From Methanofastidiosum methylothiophilum (GTDB lineage Archaea > Methanobacteriota_B > Thermococci > Methanofastidiosales > Methanofastidiosaceae): a stretch of 64,000 bases of DNA. Below, piece by piece: positions 7,820 through 16,278 of this stretch. Position numbers and translations under genes: made by a program. The notes beneath the pieces are model-generated. The model saw only the letters and a program-made list of their open reading frames with translations. It had not been told where the DNA came from and made no database searches. Location of the stretch: contig LNJE01000001.1 in NCBI GenBank assembly GCA_001587635.1, forward strand, positions 1-64,000. The letters run 5' to 3'. How positions within the stretch are numbered: the first letter of the stretch is position 1; the number at the start of each line of letters is the position of its first letter.

Positions 7820-8989
7820 AATTATAGAATTTGATTCAATTTTTTGGCCAGGATTAATTTTAGAATTATTCCAAATTTTAACATTTTTTCCTACAATGGC
7901 CCCAAGCTGACTCCTGTTTGAATCAACAAGCCCACCTTTGATTTCAACATAGATATTTTTATCAGATTTGCTTTCAAACGTTACATTCTTTCCAATTTCT
8001 GAATTTTCCCCGATAATTGAAAATGACACGACAGAGCCATCGTCTATAGTTACCCCATTCATTATAACAGAGTTTTCAATTATACAGTTTTTACCTATTT
8101 TGACATCCCCTCTGACAACTGAAGAGCTAATCCTTGAATTTTTGCCAATGTTGACGTTTTTTGATATTAGGCAGGGAGGTAAAATTTTGGAAGAATCGAT
8201 TACCGAAAGGGAGTCAATAAATACGGGGCTCCCTATTTTTGAGTCAGATGAGATTTTTGAATCTAAGGATACATGGTGTTTTAAACTATCTAGAAAGAAC
8301 ATATTTGCATCTATTAAATCCCAAGGCCTGCCAATGTCAAGCCATTTTCCATCCAATGGCATCCATTTGACATTTTCCCCCCCTTCCATCATCATCTTAA
8401 GAGAGTCAGTGAGCTCATATTCCCCCCTTGAAGAAATCCCGGTGTTATTTATGTAGGAAAGAGATTCTTTTTTGAAGCAGTATATCCCTGTATTGATCAA
8501 GTTTGAAGGCGGATTATCCGATTTTTCAAAAATACCAGTTACCTCATCGCCACTGACTGTTACACTACCAAAAAATTTGGGGGTATCACTCTCTGTCAAA
8601 GCCATCATTGCAAAAGAATCTGACGCCTTAAATTTTGATAGAAGGGATGTGATAAAGTCCTCTTTNAAAAGAATGTCGCCATAGACGCATATGAAATCAG
8701 AGCCGATGTATTTTGATGCAATCATCAAAGCATGGCCTGTTCCAAGACGCTCTTTCTGTTCAATAAAGCTGATATCAAGACCAATNTCGCTGTTTTTAAT
8801 AAAATCTTTAATGATTTCCGCTTTGTGGCCTACTATTAAAGATACCTTNCTTATCCCTGAAGATTTGAATATGTTTAATATATTTCCAAGGATTGTNGTA
8901 TCCCCTAAGGGNAACATCGGTTTNGGTATTTCATTTGTAAGAGGGGACAGCCTCACCCCTTTACCTGCAGCTAGAATTACGGCCTCGAT
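7811..8989 (-). CDS. GlmU-like sugar-1-phosphate nucleotidyltransferase with left-handed beta-helix
   Basis: The N-terminal domain has the pyrophosphorylase signature EAVILAAGKGVRLSPLTNEI and the substrate blocks GTGHALMIA, VYGDIL and LINTGIYCF. A C-terminal set of hexapeptide repeats (IGKNSRI, IGKNCII, IGENSEI, VGKNVKI) forms a left-handed beta-helix. Archaeal proteins of this shape (about 390-400 residues) make UDP-GlcNAc or dTDP/UDP-sugars and can have acetyltransferase activity. The first codon is uncertain. The frame is closed by TAA ten bases upstream and alignment with MEAVILAAG places the start at an ATC (8989-8987), four bases after a GGTGA Shine-Dalgarno. Four ambiguous bases lie in the first third. 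It likely supplies the glycan pathway at 31.8-38.9 kb. Confidence 0.8.
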   Translation of the reverse strand: MEAVILAAGKGVRLSPLTNEIXKPMXPLGDXTILGNILNIFKSSGIXKVSLIVGHKAEIIKDFIKNSXIGLDISFIEQKERLGTGHALMIASKYIGSDFICVYGDILXKEDFITSLLSKFKASDSFAMMALTESDTPKFFGSVTVSGDEVTGIFEKSDNPPSNLINTGIYCFKKESLSYINNTGISSRGEYELTDSLKMMMEGGENVKWMPLDGKWLDIGRPWDLIDANMFFLDSLKHHVSLDSKISSDSKIGSPVFIDSLSVIDSSKILPPCLISKNVNIGKNSRISSSVVRGDVKIGKNCIIENSVIMNGVTIDDGSVVSFSIIGENSEIGKNVTFESKSDKNIYVEIKGGLVDSNRSQLGAIVGKNVKIWNNSKINPGQKIESNSIIKK

Positions 8990-9040
8990 AGAATCACCTT
9001 ATGCAAAAGCTATTTATATTAACTTAAATAAGTATCTTCA
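8990..9040. promoter_or_regulatory. Divergent promoters: GlmU-like gene and AMMECR1 gene
   Basis: On the plus strand ATTTATATTA (about 9011-9020) is centred 25-26 bases before the ATG at 9041, predicting a leaderless AMMECR1 message. On the minus strand a TTATTTAAG element near 9023-9031 would start transcription about 13 bases before the GlmU-like start, leaving room for the GGTGAT Shine-Dalgarno at 8993-8998. The two promoters overlap in 51 bases. Confidence 0.5.
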
Positions 9041-9646
9041 ATGTACAAGTTAGAGGAAGGGAAAAAACTTGTATTTTTCGCAAGAAAAAATATCGAATCC
9101 TATCTTAACACGAGAAAGAATATACCAATACAAGATATCCCTGAATCGTTCAAAGTTAATTGTGGCGTCTTTGTGACGCTCCATACCTACCCCAAATATA
9201 GTTTGAGAGGATGCATCGGGTATCCAGAACCTGTGCTTCCCCTAATAGATGCCCTCCTTGATGCTTCAGTGTCTTCGGCCACAAGGGACCCAAGATTTCC
9301 AAAGGTAAGGCCTGACGAGCTCAAAAACTTAATAGTTGAGGTCACAGTTTTAACACCTCCAAAGCTGATCCAAGTGCCAAACGTAGAAAAATATCCTTCT
9401 GAAATTGAAGTTGGACGGGATGGGCTTATTGTTGAATTGGGATATAGGAAAGGTTTACTTCTACCACAGGTTCCTGTTGAAGAAAAGTGGGATAGTGAAG
9501 ATTTTCTCTGTCACACCTGTAATAAGGCAGGGCTCCCATTGGACTGCTGGATGGATAAAAACGTTAAGGTATACAAATTCCAGGGCCAGATATTCTCAGA
9601 AACTAAACCTGGGGGAGAGGTAATAGAAAAAAATTTCACGGAGTAA
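9041..9646 (+). CDS. AMMECR1-domain protein (AmmeMemoRadiSam system protein A)
   Basis: The 201-residue protein carries the invariant LRGCIGYPEP motif of AMMECR1, with VSSATRDPRFPKVRPDEL and EVTVLTPPKLI as further family blocks, and ends in a Cys-rich stretch (FLCHTCNKAGLPLDCW). AMMECR1 proteins are found in archaea, bacteria and eukaryotes and are often linked, or fused, to MEMO and a radical SAM enzyme. A MEMO protein is encoded elsewhere in this window at 46641, but no radical SAM partner is present. The reaction is unproven. It starts the run that continues into dacZ and mscS. Confidence 0.88.
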   Translation: MYKLEEGKKLVFFARKNIESYLNTRKNIPIQDIPESFKVNCGVFVTLHTYPKYSLRGCIGYPEPVLPLIDALLDASVSSATRDPRFPKVRPDELKNLIVEVTVLTPPKLIQVPNVEKYPSEIEVGRDGLIVELGYRKGLLLPQVPVEEKWDSEDFLCHTCNKAGLPLDCWMDKNVKVYKFQGQIFSETKPGGEVIEKNFTE

Positions 9647-9650
9647 ATAC

Positions 9651-10502
9651 ATGGAAATTGACCCCTTTATACAGGCAGGGACATCAATCTACCAGGACAC
9701 TAGCGCTGATGCTGTTCTAGTTGAAGTTGACTCTGTAAAGGATATGGAAAGGCTCCAAGAATTTGTTTCTTCCAAAGGAATTAATCTATTTGGAGTATCT
9801 TCAAACGAAAAAATAAAGAAAAAATTTGATAAAATTATCTTCGTTCCGGACATATTGAAAAAGATCACAATGAGGCTGGAATTTGCAATTTCAGCCGCAC
9901 TGATGCAGGATTTACTGAAAAATGAAGATAAGATAGTATACGTAGGAAAACTTGACAGTGAAAACTACAACTTCATAGCTACAAGAAAAACAAGTCAAAT
10001 AACTGCAAACGGGCTTTATGAATTATTTTACAGCTTAAAAAATGTTAAAACAGAAGTTATCTATTCTGTTCTTTCTATAGCAGTCCAGCTAGGTAAAAAA
10101 GGTAAGGAAGGTAAACCGATAGGGACTTCCTTTATTATTGGGGACTGTGGAAATGTAATGCAAAGGTCCTCTCAGATCACATACAATCCCTTTGAAAGAA
10201 GCTATGTTACAATCAATGATGCTGATGTCCAGAACATGATAAGGGAATTTTCAAGGCTTGACGGGGCATTTATTATATCGGGTGAAGGTAAAATACTTGC
10301 GGCTTCAAGATACCTAGAATCTGGGAAGGACGGCCTCACACTACCAAAAGGACTTGGGGCGAGGCATTTATCTGCTGCTTGGATGACAAAGGTCACAGAT
10401 GCAATTGCAATAGTATTGGCAGAATCAGACAATATGATCCGTGTCTTTAAAAGCGGGGAGCTTGTTTGGGAAGTTGACCCTGATGAGGTAAAGGTTGATT
10501 AA
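9651..10502 (+). CDS. dacZ: Diadenylate cyclase DacZ (c-di-AMP synthase)
   Basis: The 283-residue protein joins an N-terminal alpha/beta domain of about 140 residues to a C-terminal DisA_N cyclase domain. The catalytic motifs are visible as DGA (204-206) and GARHLSAA (R238, H239), matching the DGA and RHR-type motifs that bind ATP and metal. This is the archaeal DacZ layout, in which the cyclase is soluble rather than membrane-bound. It condenses two ATP to c-di-AMP, a messenger controlling potassium and osmolyte transport. It starts 4 bases after the AMMECR1 gene and its stop is immediately followed by the MscS start, so all three are probably one operon. Confidence 0.92.
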   Translation: MEIDPFIQAGTSIYQDTSADAVLVEVDSVKDMERLQEFVSSKGINLFGVSSNEKIKKKFDKIIFVPDILKKITMRLEFAISAALMQDLLKNEDKIVYVGKLDSENYNFIATRKTSQITANGLYELFYSLKNVKTEVIYSVLSIAVQLGKKGKEGKPIGTSFIIGDCGNVMQRSSQITYNPFERSYVTINDADVQNMIREFSRLDGAFIISGEGKILAASRYLESGKDGLTLPKGLGARHLSAAWMTKVTDAIAIVLAESDNMIRVFKSGELVWEVDPDEVKVD

Positions 10503-11315
10503 ATGAGTCTTGACATAATATTTCTTGAGATTAGGCTATTTTTAAATTCTCTACTCCTAGTATTTTCAGAAATTTTGCCAAGAGTCTTTTTTGCTGTTCT
10601 AATCCTAATTTTAGGATTCTTTATTGGTAAAAGCGTTGGTAAATTTACACAACAATTAATGAAAAGGCTTGGTATTGAAAACGCACTCAAGAGAACAGAG
10701 GCTGAAAAGATTTCAGAAAGAGTAGGATTTAAAATTTTAAAAAGCGTTGAGATCTTTATCAGCTGGATTGTTTACATCGTTTCAATATTTTTGGCCTTTG
10801 AGGTATTGGAGTTACCGGGATTTAGAAATCCCATGGACATATTCATTAATTATATCCCAAATATCCTTATAGCATTCTTTATCGTTATAGTAGGGCTTGT
10901 AGTGGCCGATAAAATTGCAATATTTGTAGAAAAACTATTTGAAGAGATCAATATCCCCAAATACTGGTTTTTTGGCAAGGGGGTCAGATATTTTATTTAC
11001 ATTCTAGTAGGAACAATGGCATTGACCCAGCTTAAGGTAAGCACTGGAATTTTAGTAATAACTATTACAATAATAATGGTTTTTTGGTTTATTCTTGTAG
11101 CTATAGGATTAAAAAACATTGTGCCAAACTTTTTCTCTGGAGTCTTTATAGTTTTTTATAGCCCTGTAAATGTGGGTGACACTATAAAAATTGAGGAAAT
11201 AGAGGGGGTAGTTGAAGAAGTCTCTTTGATATACACAAAAATCAAGAGGGAAGATGGGAAATACGTATTGGTGCCTAATTCAAGGATTTTGGATAATGTC
11301 ATAGTAAAGGATTAA
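10503..11315 (+). CDS. mscS: Small-conductance mechanosensitive channel (MscS family)
   Basis: The 270-residue membrane protein has four to five hydrophobic segments (FLNSLLLVFSEILPRVFFAV, ILILGFFIGKSVGKF, VEIFISWIVYIVSIFLAF, YIPNILIAFFIVIVGLVVA and later helices). The MscS pore and beta-domain signature follows: KNIVPNFFSGVFIVFYSPVNVGDTI, then VEEVSLIYTKIKREDGKYVLVPNS. It ends right after the beta domain and lacks the long C-terminal cage domain. Such channels release solutes on hypoosmotic shock. It abuts dacZ with no gap, which ties c-di-AMP synthesis to osmotic release by operon position. Confidence 0.9.
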   Translation: MSLDIIFLEIRLFLNSLLLVFSEILPRVFFAVLILILGFFIGKSVGKFTQQLMKRLGIENALKRTEAEKISERVGFKILKSVEIFISWIVYIVSIFLAFEVLELPGFRNPMDIFINYIPNILIAFFIVIVGLVVADKIAIFVEKLFEEINIPKYWFFGKGVRYFIYILVGTMALTQLKVSTGILVITITIIMVFWFILVAIGLKNIVPNFFSGVFIVFYSPVNVGDTIKIEEIEGVVEEVSLIYTKIKREDGKYVLVPNSRILDNVIVKD

Positions 11316-11370
11316 TTTTCTTTCCGCGTGAATTACGAAGAGTTCTTATAAGTTTGAAAAAGGTGGCGAA

Positions 11371-11817
11371 ATGGAGGATATTGGAGAACTTGTTGAAAAT
11401 TTATGCTCTAATGATAATAAACTAGCTTATGATACCCTAAAATTACTTCTATCTGAAAGTGAGCGATCAGATTCCGTCTACAGATATCTTGATAGATTTG
11501 TTAGTATGATTCAAAATAAGAATTCTTACATCAGATCGAGAGGGATTGCCTTAATATCTATTAATGCAAAATGGGATAAGGAAAATAAGATTGATCTAAT
11601 AATTGATGACTATTTAAAACACATCATGGATGAAAAACCAATTACCTCAAGACAGTGTATTAAGTCATTACCCTATATTGCAAAATACAAGCCAAATTTA
11701 GTTGGGCCTATCCGAAAAGCTTTGATTGAAGCAAATATCGGGGTTTATCCTGACTCTATGCAATCATTGGTGCACAATGATATTGTATCAGCTTTGAAAG
11801 AAATTGAGGGGCTGTAG
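11371..11817 (+). CDS. HEAT-like helical repeat protein
   Basis: The 148-residue protein is all-helical with HEAT-type repeats (SYIRSRGIALISINAKWD, SRQCIKSLPYIAKYKPN, DSMQSLVHNDIVSAL). No enzyme motif or membrane segment is seen. A GGTGG Shine-Dalgarno lies four bases before the ATG. It follows mscS by 55 bases and could be read on the same transcript. HEAT proteins are usually interaction scaffolds. Related bacterial and archaeal proteins of this size are of unknown function. Confidence 0.55.
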   Translation: MEDIGELVENLCSNDNKLAYDTLKLLLSESERSDSVYRYLDRFVSMIQNKNSYIRSRGIALISINAKWDKENKIDLIIDDYLKHIMDEKPITSRQCIKSLPYIAKYKPNLVGPIRKALIEANIGVYPDSMQSLVHNDIVSALKEIEGL

Positions 11818-11993
11818 CCAAAAAGCTTGTTTGATTTTACATAACTAGAAAAGGAAATAGGAAACTATACGCTTAAATTTTCCATTTTTTAGAGGTAGAT
11901 CAAAGATGACATAATTTTTGTAAGAATATAGATGTGAGATCATCAATTTACTTTTTGGCGACTTTAATCTTAGGATTTGTTCTTGTAAGAAAG

Positions 11994-12078
11994 CGCCGGG
12001 GTAGGGATTTGAACCCTAGATCTCACAAGGAGAACGGGATTAGCAATCCCGCGCCGTACCAAGCTGGGCCACCCCGGC
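11994..12078 (-). tRNA. tRNA-Ser (anticodon GCT)
   Basis: The acceptor GCCGGGG (12078-12072) pairs with CCCCGGC (12001-11995), with discriminator G at 11994. The anticodon loop TTGCTAA gives GCT (12044-12042). A long variable arm, the class II hallmark of tRNA-Ser, and a T-arm with GGTTCAAATCC are present. CCA is not encoded. Confidence 0.95.
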
Positions 12079-12141
12079 TTAAAATAAATGAATTGGACGT
12101 TGTTTTTAAGTTTATGGTAGTGACCCGCCTGAAAATGGGCA

Positions 12142-12421
12142 GAATTGACTACAAGGGAGGGATTCCCCCGTACTCGACCCTGCAACCCTACAAGCATTAA
12201 ACGTCCTCCCTACCGCTGCTCCCTTCCGGGCCTGACGGGATTTGGAAGGTTAGGGGTTTACCCATCTCTTCCAAAATGAGCTAATCCGCCGCCAATCCTA
12301 TAGGACATGGCTTCAACATCGTAGGGACTCCACCATGTAAACAATTCAACTGCTTTTCAGGCTTCGGCCCCTCTTAAGACGGCTTAAGGTAATAGGAGGC
12401 GCCTAATCTCCCGGCCTAGTC
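12142..12421 (-). ncRNA. ffs: Signal recognition particle (7S) RNA
   Basis: The minus strand carries the invariant helix 8 motif CAGGCCCGGAAGGGAGCAGC (12234-12215), with its GGAAG apical loop and asymmetric AGCA side, the binding site of SRP54. Upstream lies the expected 5' domain (ACTAGGCCGGGAGATTAGG) and downstream the long helix 5 partner strands. The ends can pair as GACTA with TAGTC (12151-12147), forming archaeal helix 1. A TATA element at 12441-12448 predicts a start near 12420. The ends are good to about five bases. The RNA scaffolds SRP19 and SRP54 for targeting membrane proteins. Confidence 0.92.
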
Positions 12422-12439
12422 TAATCCACATTAAATCAA

Positions 12440-12454
12440 TTATATAAAAAGCTT
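12440..12454 (-). promoter_or_regulatory. BRE/TATA promoter of the SRP RNA
   Basis: Read on the minus strand the segment is AAGCTTTTTATATAA: a purine-rich BRE-like start followed by a strong TATA box. It is centred about 25 bases upstream of the predicted 5' end of the SRP RNA. Confidence 0.6.
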
Positions 12455-12620
12455 ACTAAAAACGAAGGCTATATGGTACATTTGAAATATCTTCCTTGGA
12501 GAGAATCATATGGGATCAGAAGACATTTTAGCATTATTCCTTTCATCTCTAATGCATAGTTTTTCAATAGTTAGGATATACGGCCTATTGATGGCAATAT
12601 GAATATGTAAAGTAAAAAAA

Positions 12621-13763
12621 TCAAACTGATTTAAGCGCTTTTTCCATTCTAAGTAGCGCCTCTTCAATCTTGGGGTAATCAGTTGCAAACGAACATCTGA
12701 CAAATCCTTCCCCTCTATCCCCAAAAGCATCCCCTGGAACAACTACAACTTTAGCATTATCAAGCATGAAGTCAGAAAATTCCCTTGAAGTCATACCTGT
12801 ATCAGTTATATTTACAAAGCAGTAAAAAGTACCTTTTGGATTTATACATGAAACCCCTGGGAGATTATTTAATCCATTCACTATGAGATCCCTTCTTCTT
12901 TCGTATTCCTTAACCATATCAGATACACATTCTTGGGATGATGTCAAAGCTTCATACGCCCCTTCAAGTGCTGGGGTATTTAGACATGAAACAGCATACT
13001 GATGGATCCTAAGCATCGGGGTAAGCATCTCCTTTTCAGCTATGGCAAATCCTACTCTCCATCCTGTCATTGCATAGTTTTTTGAAAATGAGTTTGTAAT
13101 TATTGTTTTGTCATAGTATTTCAAAAAGCAATCAGGCTTGTAACCATCAAAAACAATCTCCTCATAGGTGTCATCAGATAATAGGTATAAATTATGATCC
13201 TCACAAATGTCAGCTATCATCTTATAATCTTTCTTTTCTAAAACGCCGCCTGTGGGATTAGAAGGATAATTCAATACAAGCATCTTTGTCTTTTGATTAA
13301 TTTTTTCAAGTATATCGTCCTGTGATGGTCTAAAACTATTTTCTTCATATAAAGGAAATTTTACAGGGATTGATTCTGACATATAAGCGTCATTTTCATA
13401 GCATAAAAAAACTGGATCTGGTATCAATACTTCATCACCTTTGTTAAGAAGGCCCAAAAAGGCAAGGTACACAGCCTCATAAGCTCCTGCAGTCAAAAGA
13501 ATGTTTTGAGGTAGTGCTTCGGTAGAGAAAAGTCTCATGTATCTATCAGAAATTGCTTTTCTGACTTTAAAAAGCCCCTGATTTTCTGTGTAGTGAGTTA
13601 ATCCCTGATCCAAAGCTTTTTTTGCAGCTTCCTTTATATGGACAGGGGTATCAAAATCAGGCTCACCTATACCAAGACTTATAACATTTTCAATTTTTTT
13701 TGATCTTTCTGAAAGCTCTCTAATTTTTGAAGGGATGACTAGTTTTACTCTTTCTGCAACCAT
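12621..13763 (-). CDS. Class I/II PLP-dependent aminotransferase
   Basis: The start at ATG 13763 is preferred over an in-frame one 15 bases upstream because most family members begin just before the KLVIPSKIREL segment. The 380-residue protein shows the aspartate-aminotransferase fold. It has VISLGIGEPDF, the PLP-binding YPSNPTGG block, SDDTYEEIVFDG, the Schiff-base lysine in TNSFSKNYAMTGWRVGF, and the substrate arginine near the end (GFVRCSFA). It belongs with archaeal aspartate/aromatic aminotransferases; the substrate cannot be fixed from sequence. It stands alone beside the SRP RNA. Confidence 0.88.
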   Translation of the reverse strand: MVAERVKLVIPSKIRELSERSKKIENVISLGIGEPDFDTPVHIKEAAKKALDQGLTHYTENQGLFKVRKAISDRYMRLFSTEALPQNILLTAGAYEAVYLAFLGLLNKGDEVLIPDPVFLCYENDAYMSESIPVKFPLYEENSFRPSQDDILEKINQKTKMLVLNYPSNPTGGVLEKKDYKMIADICEDHNLYLLSDDTYEEIVFDGYKPDCFLKYYDKTIITNSFSKNYAMTGWRVGFAIAEKEMLTPMLRIHQYAVSCLNTPALEGAYEALTSSQECVSDMVKEYERRRDLIVNGLNNLPGVSCINPKGTFYCFVNITDTGMTSREFSDFMLDNAKVVVVPGDAFGDRGEGFVRCSFATDYPKIEEALLRMEKALKSV

Positions 13764-13870
13764 TATAACCACTATCATAAAATATAACGATTTATTTTAA
13801 AGATTTCTGTTAAAATCTAATATTGTCCTGCAAGGGCAATACTTAAATAAAATCACAATTAATGAATTTC

Positions 13871-14050
13871 ATGAAAAACGTGGTAGAAATAACTTTTGAT
13901 ATGGCATTTCTAATAGAAGATATGAGGGAAATATGGAGGAGAACAGCTCCTTTTCATAAGTTAAATGAGGAAGAAAAAAAACAGATTTTAACTATTATCG
14001 ACAGCATCAAGAAAAATTGTGACTTAATATCTGATAGGGTGTCCAAATGA
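13871..14050 (+). CDS. Small helical protein preceding SepCysS
   Basis: This 59-residue protein is almost entirely helical and charged (VVEITFDMAFLIEDMREIWRR, then LNEEEKKQILTIIDSIKKNCDL, each read as one amphipathic helix). The start at ATG 13871 is chosen because a TATA element (CTTAAATA) is centred 26 bases before it; an ATG at 13862 would lie only about 16 bases from the TATA. Its stop overlaps the SepCysS start (ATGA), so translation is coupled. No family is recognised. A helper of SepCysS, like the SepCysE bridging protein of other methanogens, would fit the position, but it is much shorter and that is speculation. Confidence 0.6.
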   Translation: MKNVVEITFDMAFLIEDMREIWRRTAPFHKLNEEEKKQILTIIDSIKKNCDLISDRVSK

Positions 14051-15174
14051 ACATTGGAAAACTTGAGTTAAGGGATAGAGAAGAGTCTTTTATTAATCTA
14101 AATCCCTTACAAACTGGTGGCAGGACTACTTCTGATGCAAGAAAAGCGATTATATCCTATATTGATGGATATTCAATCTGTGACTGGTGCAAAGGTGCGC
14201 TCCATATCACTACAGAACCAGATATTGCCGGATTTTTAGGCGAGGTGTCTGATTTTTTGGGCATGGACTATGCCCTTCCAACAAACGGTTGTAGGGAGGC
14301 AAAGTATGGTGTTATGCATGCCATTTCAACTGGTGGCAGTATACTGTGCGATGGCAATATGCATTATAGCTCTGAAGTCTCAGCAGAGAGGGCTGGATTA
14401 AAAATATACAAAGTCCCAAATAAAGGGGAGCCTGAATATAAAATAAATCCAGAAGATTATTCTGAAGGATTTGAACTTATCAAGAAAGAAACTGGAAAAT
14501 ATCCAGAGCTTGCCTTGCTAACTCATGTTGATGGGGAGTATGGGAATGTTGTTGACGCAAAGGAAGTTGGTAAAATCTGTAATGATTACTCTGTTCCTTT
14601 CTTACTTAATACTGCATATTCATCTGGTAGAATGGAGATAGATGGAAAGAAAATAGGCGCAGATTTTATTGCATGTTCTGGCCACAAATCATGGGCGGCT
14701 GGTGGAGGGAACATAGGCATACTTGCAATAAAAGAAGGATGGCAAGATAAGGTATTCAAACCAGGGGCAAATTGGAAATCAAAGCCTTTGGAGATCCTTG
14801 GCTGCTCCTCTAGGGGTGCCTCACTTTTGGCTTTAATGGCATCGTTCCCACATGTCAAAGAAAGGGTAAAAAAATGGGATGAAGAAGTCAAGAAGGCAAG
14901 ATACCTAGTTAACGAGTTAGAAAAGATTGACATAAAACAAATCGGAGAAAAGCCGAAAAATCACGATTTAATAAAGCTTGATACCCCTGTTTATGACAAT
15001 ATTGCAAAGACGCATAAGAAAAAAGGATACTTCCTTTATTATGAGCTAAAGGACAGGGGCATAATTGGAATGAAAGCTGGTAGGACAAGAAAGTTCAAAA
15101 TATCCACATACGGTCTTTCCTGGGAACAGGTTAGTTATGTTGCCGAAAGCTTCCTTGAGATAGGAGGGGGCTAA
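14047..15174 (+). CDS. pscS: O-phosphoseryl-tRNA(Cys):Cys-tRNA synthase (SepCysS)
   Basis: SepCysS is a PLP enzyme that turns phosphoseryl-tRNA(Cys) into Cys-tRNA(Cys), the second step of tRNA-dependent cysteine synthesis in methanogens. The 375-residue protein has the opening INLNPLQTGGRTTSDARKA, PLP-binding THVDGEYGNV and the Schiff-base lysine in SGHKSW (K214). It also has the cysteines needed for persulfide sulfur transfer: C45 and C48 in SICDWCKG, and C253 in LGCSSRG. A GGGTG Shine-Dalgarno lies five bases before ATG. The partner SepRS is not in the window. It is followed without a gap by ThiI, a second sulfur-transfer enzyme. Confidence 0.95.
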   Translation: MNIGKLELRDREESFINLNPLQTGGRTTSDARKAIISYIDGYSICDWCKGALHITTEPDIAGFLGEVSDFLGMDYALPTNGCREAKYGVMHAISTGGSILCDGNMHYSSEVSAERAGLKIYKVPNKGEPEYKINPEDYSEGFELIKKETGKYPELALLTHVDGEYGNVVDAKEVGKICNDYSVPFLLNTAYSSGRMEIDGKKIGADFIACSGHKSWAAGGGNIGILAIKEGWQDKVFKPGANWKSKPLEILGCSSRGASLLALMASFPHVKERVKKWDEEVKKARYLVNELEKIDIKQIGEKPKNHDLIKLDTPVYDNIAKTHKKKGYFLYYELKDRGIIGMKAGRTRKFKISTYGLSWEQVSYVAESFLEIGGG

Positions 15175-16278
15175 TTGGATGACTGCATCATTGTTAGATA
15201 TGGGGAAATCGCCTTAAAGTCCGATCAAACAAGAAAATGGTGGAACAAGACTCTTTTAGAAAATATGAAAGATTGTCTAGAAAAAAATAATATTACCTAC
15301 TCCTCAATCGACGTTAAATTGGGGAGATTGATTGTATACACGAAAGAGAAGAAAGAGGCTTCAATTGCACTAAGGAATGTATTTGGGATAACTTCCTTAT
15401 CTCCTGCCGTCAGAGTTGAAGCTGATTTTGAAAAAATTAAAGATAAATGTTTGGAGCTATCAAATAATAAAGGTAAGAAATTTAGAGTTAGTACTAGGAG
15501 GATCACAAAGGAGTTCCCTATGACCTCAGATAAAGTAAATGGGGCTCTTGGAGCATTTCTTAAAGAAAAACTTGACCTTGAAGTTAATCTTACTAACTTT
15601 GACTTTGAAATGGGCATAGAATTTCTTGATGGATACGCTTATCTTTTCACTGAAAGGATCAAAACGTTTGGTGGACTTCCAATAGGTGTCCAGGGGAAGG
15701 TGATATGCCTTGTATCAAGCGGTATTGACTCTCCTGTTGCAGCTTGGTTATTGATGAAAAGAGGCTGCCAGGTGGATCTTATGCATTTTAAAGTGACAGA
15801 GGAAGGGTACAAAAAATATACCAAAATAAAGGAAATACTCCAGAAATTTTCTTATGGCCATGAGATTAAAGACTATGTCATCGATGGAGTGCCATACCTT
15901 TCAAACACCAAGCAAAAACTCTGTGAGAAAGGAAAGGACAAATGGATGTGTATTTTTTGCAAGAAAAGATTTCTTCAAGAAGCTGAACGAACATGCAATG
16001 AAGAAGGTTATCTTGCAATAATAACAGGGGAAAATTTGGGTCAAGTTGCTTCTCAAACTCTAAAAAATCTAGTTCTTCTTGACTCAACTGTAAAAGTAAC
16101 GGTATTGAGGCCAGTTTTGACCTATGACAAAAATGAAATAGTTGGGATGGCAAGGATTATAGGTACTTATGAGATATCCAAGGAAAAGGAACCTAAGTGT
16201 CCATTTACACCTAACTATCCTATGACTTCAGGTAGTGCGGAAGAATTGCATAATATTGAGATGATGATATGGGATTAA
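15175..16278 (+). CDS. thiI: tRNA 4-thiouridine sulfurtransferase ThiI (CXXC type)
   Basis: The 367-residue protein has an N-terminal ferredoxin-like/THUMP region and a PP-loop ATPase domain with SSGIDSPVAA (181-190), which adenylates U8 of tRNA before sulfur insertion. It has no C-terminal rhodanese domain. Instead C259 and C262 in WMCIFCKKR form the CXXC pair used by methanogen ThiI. The start is TTG at 15175, directly after the SepCysS stop and a few bases after a strong AGGAGGGGG Shine-Dalgarno; no in-frame ATG is near. Coupling to SepCysS suggests a shared sulfur supply. Confidence 0.92.
   Translation: MDDCIIVRYGEIALKSDQTRKWWNKTLLENMKDCLEKNNITYSSIDVKLGRLIVYTKEKKEASIALRNVFGITSLSPAVRVEADFEKIKDKCLELSNNKGKKFRVSTRRITKEFPMTSDKVNGALGAFLKEKLDLEVNLTNFDFEMGIEFLDGYAYLFTERIKTFGGLPIGVQGKVICLVSSGIDSPVAAWLLMKRGCQVDLMHFKVTEEGYKKYTKIKEILQKFSYGHEIKDYVIDGVPYLSNTKQKLCEKGKDKWMCIFCKKRFLQEAERTCNEEGYLAIITGENLGQVASQTLKNLVLLDSTVKVTVLRPVLTYDKNEIVGMARIIGTYEISKEKEPKCPFTPNYPMTSGSAEELHNIEMMIWD

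Noticed and set aside
11934..12200. An open frame of about 88 codons on the plus strand, and one on the minus strand
   Set aside because: Both run through the tRNA-Ser gene and into the SRP RNA gene. They have no family features and are by-products of GC-rich RNA genes.
12510..12602. A 30-codon frame with a GGAG-like Shine-Dalgarno between SRP RNA and the aminotransferase gene
   Set aside because: Too short and without recognisable composition or context. It could be real but cannot be supported from one sequence.
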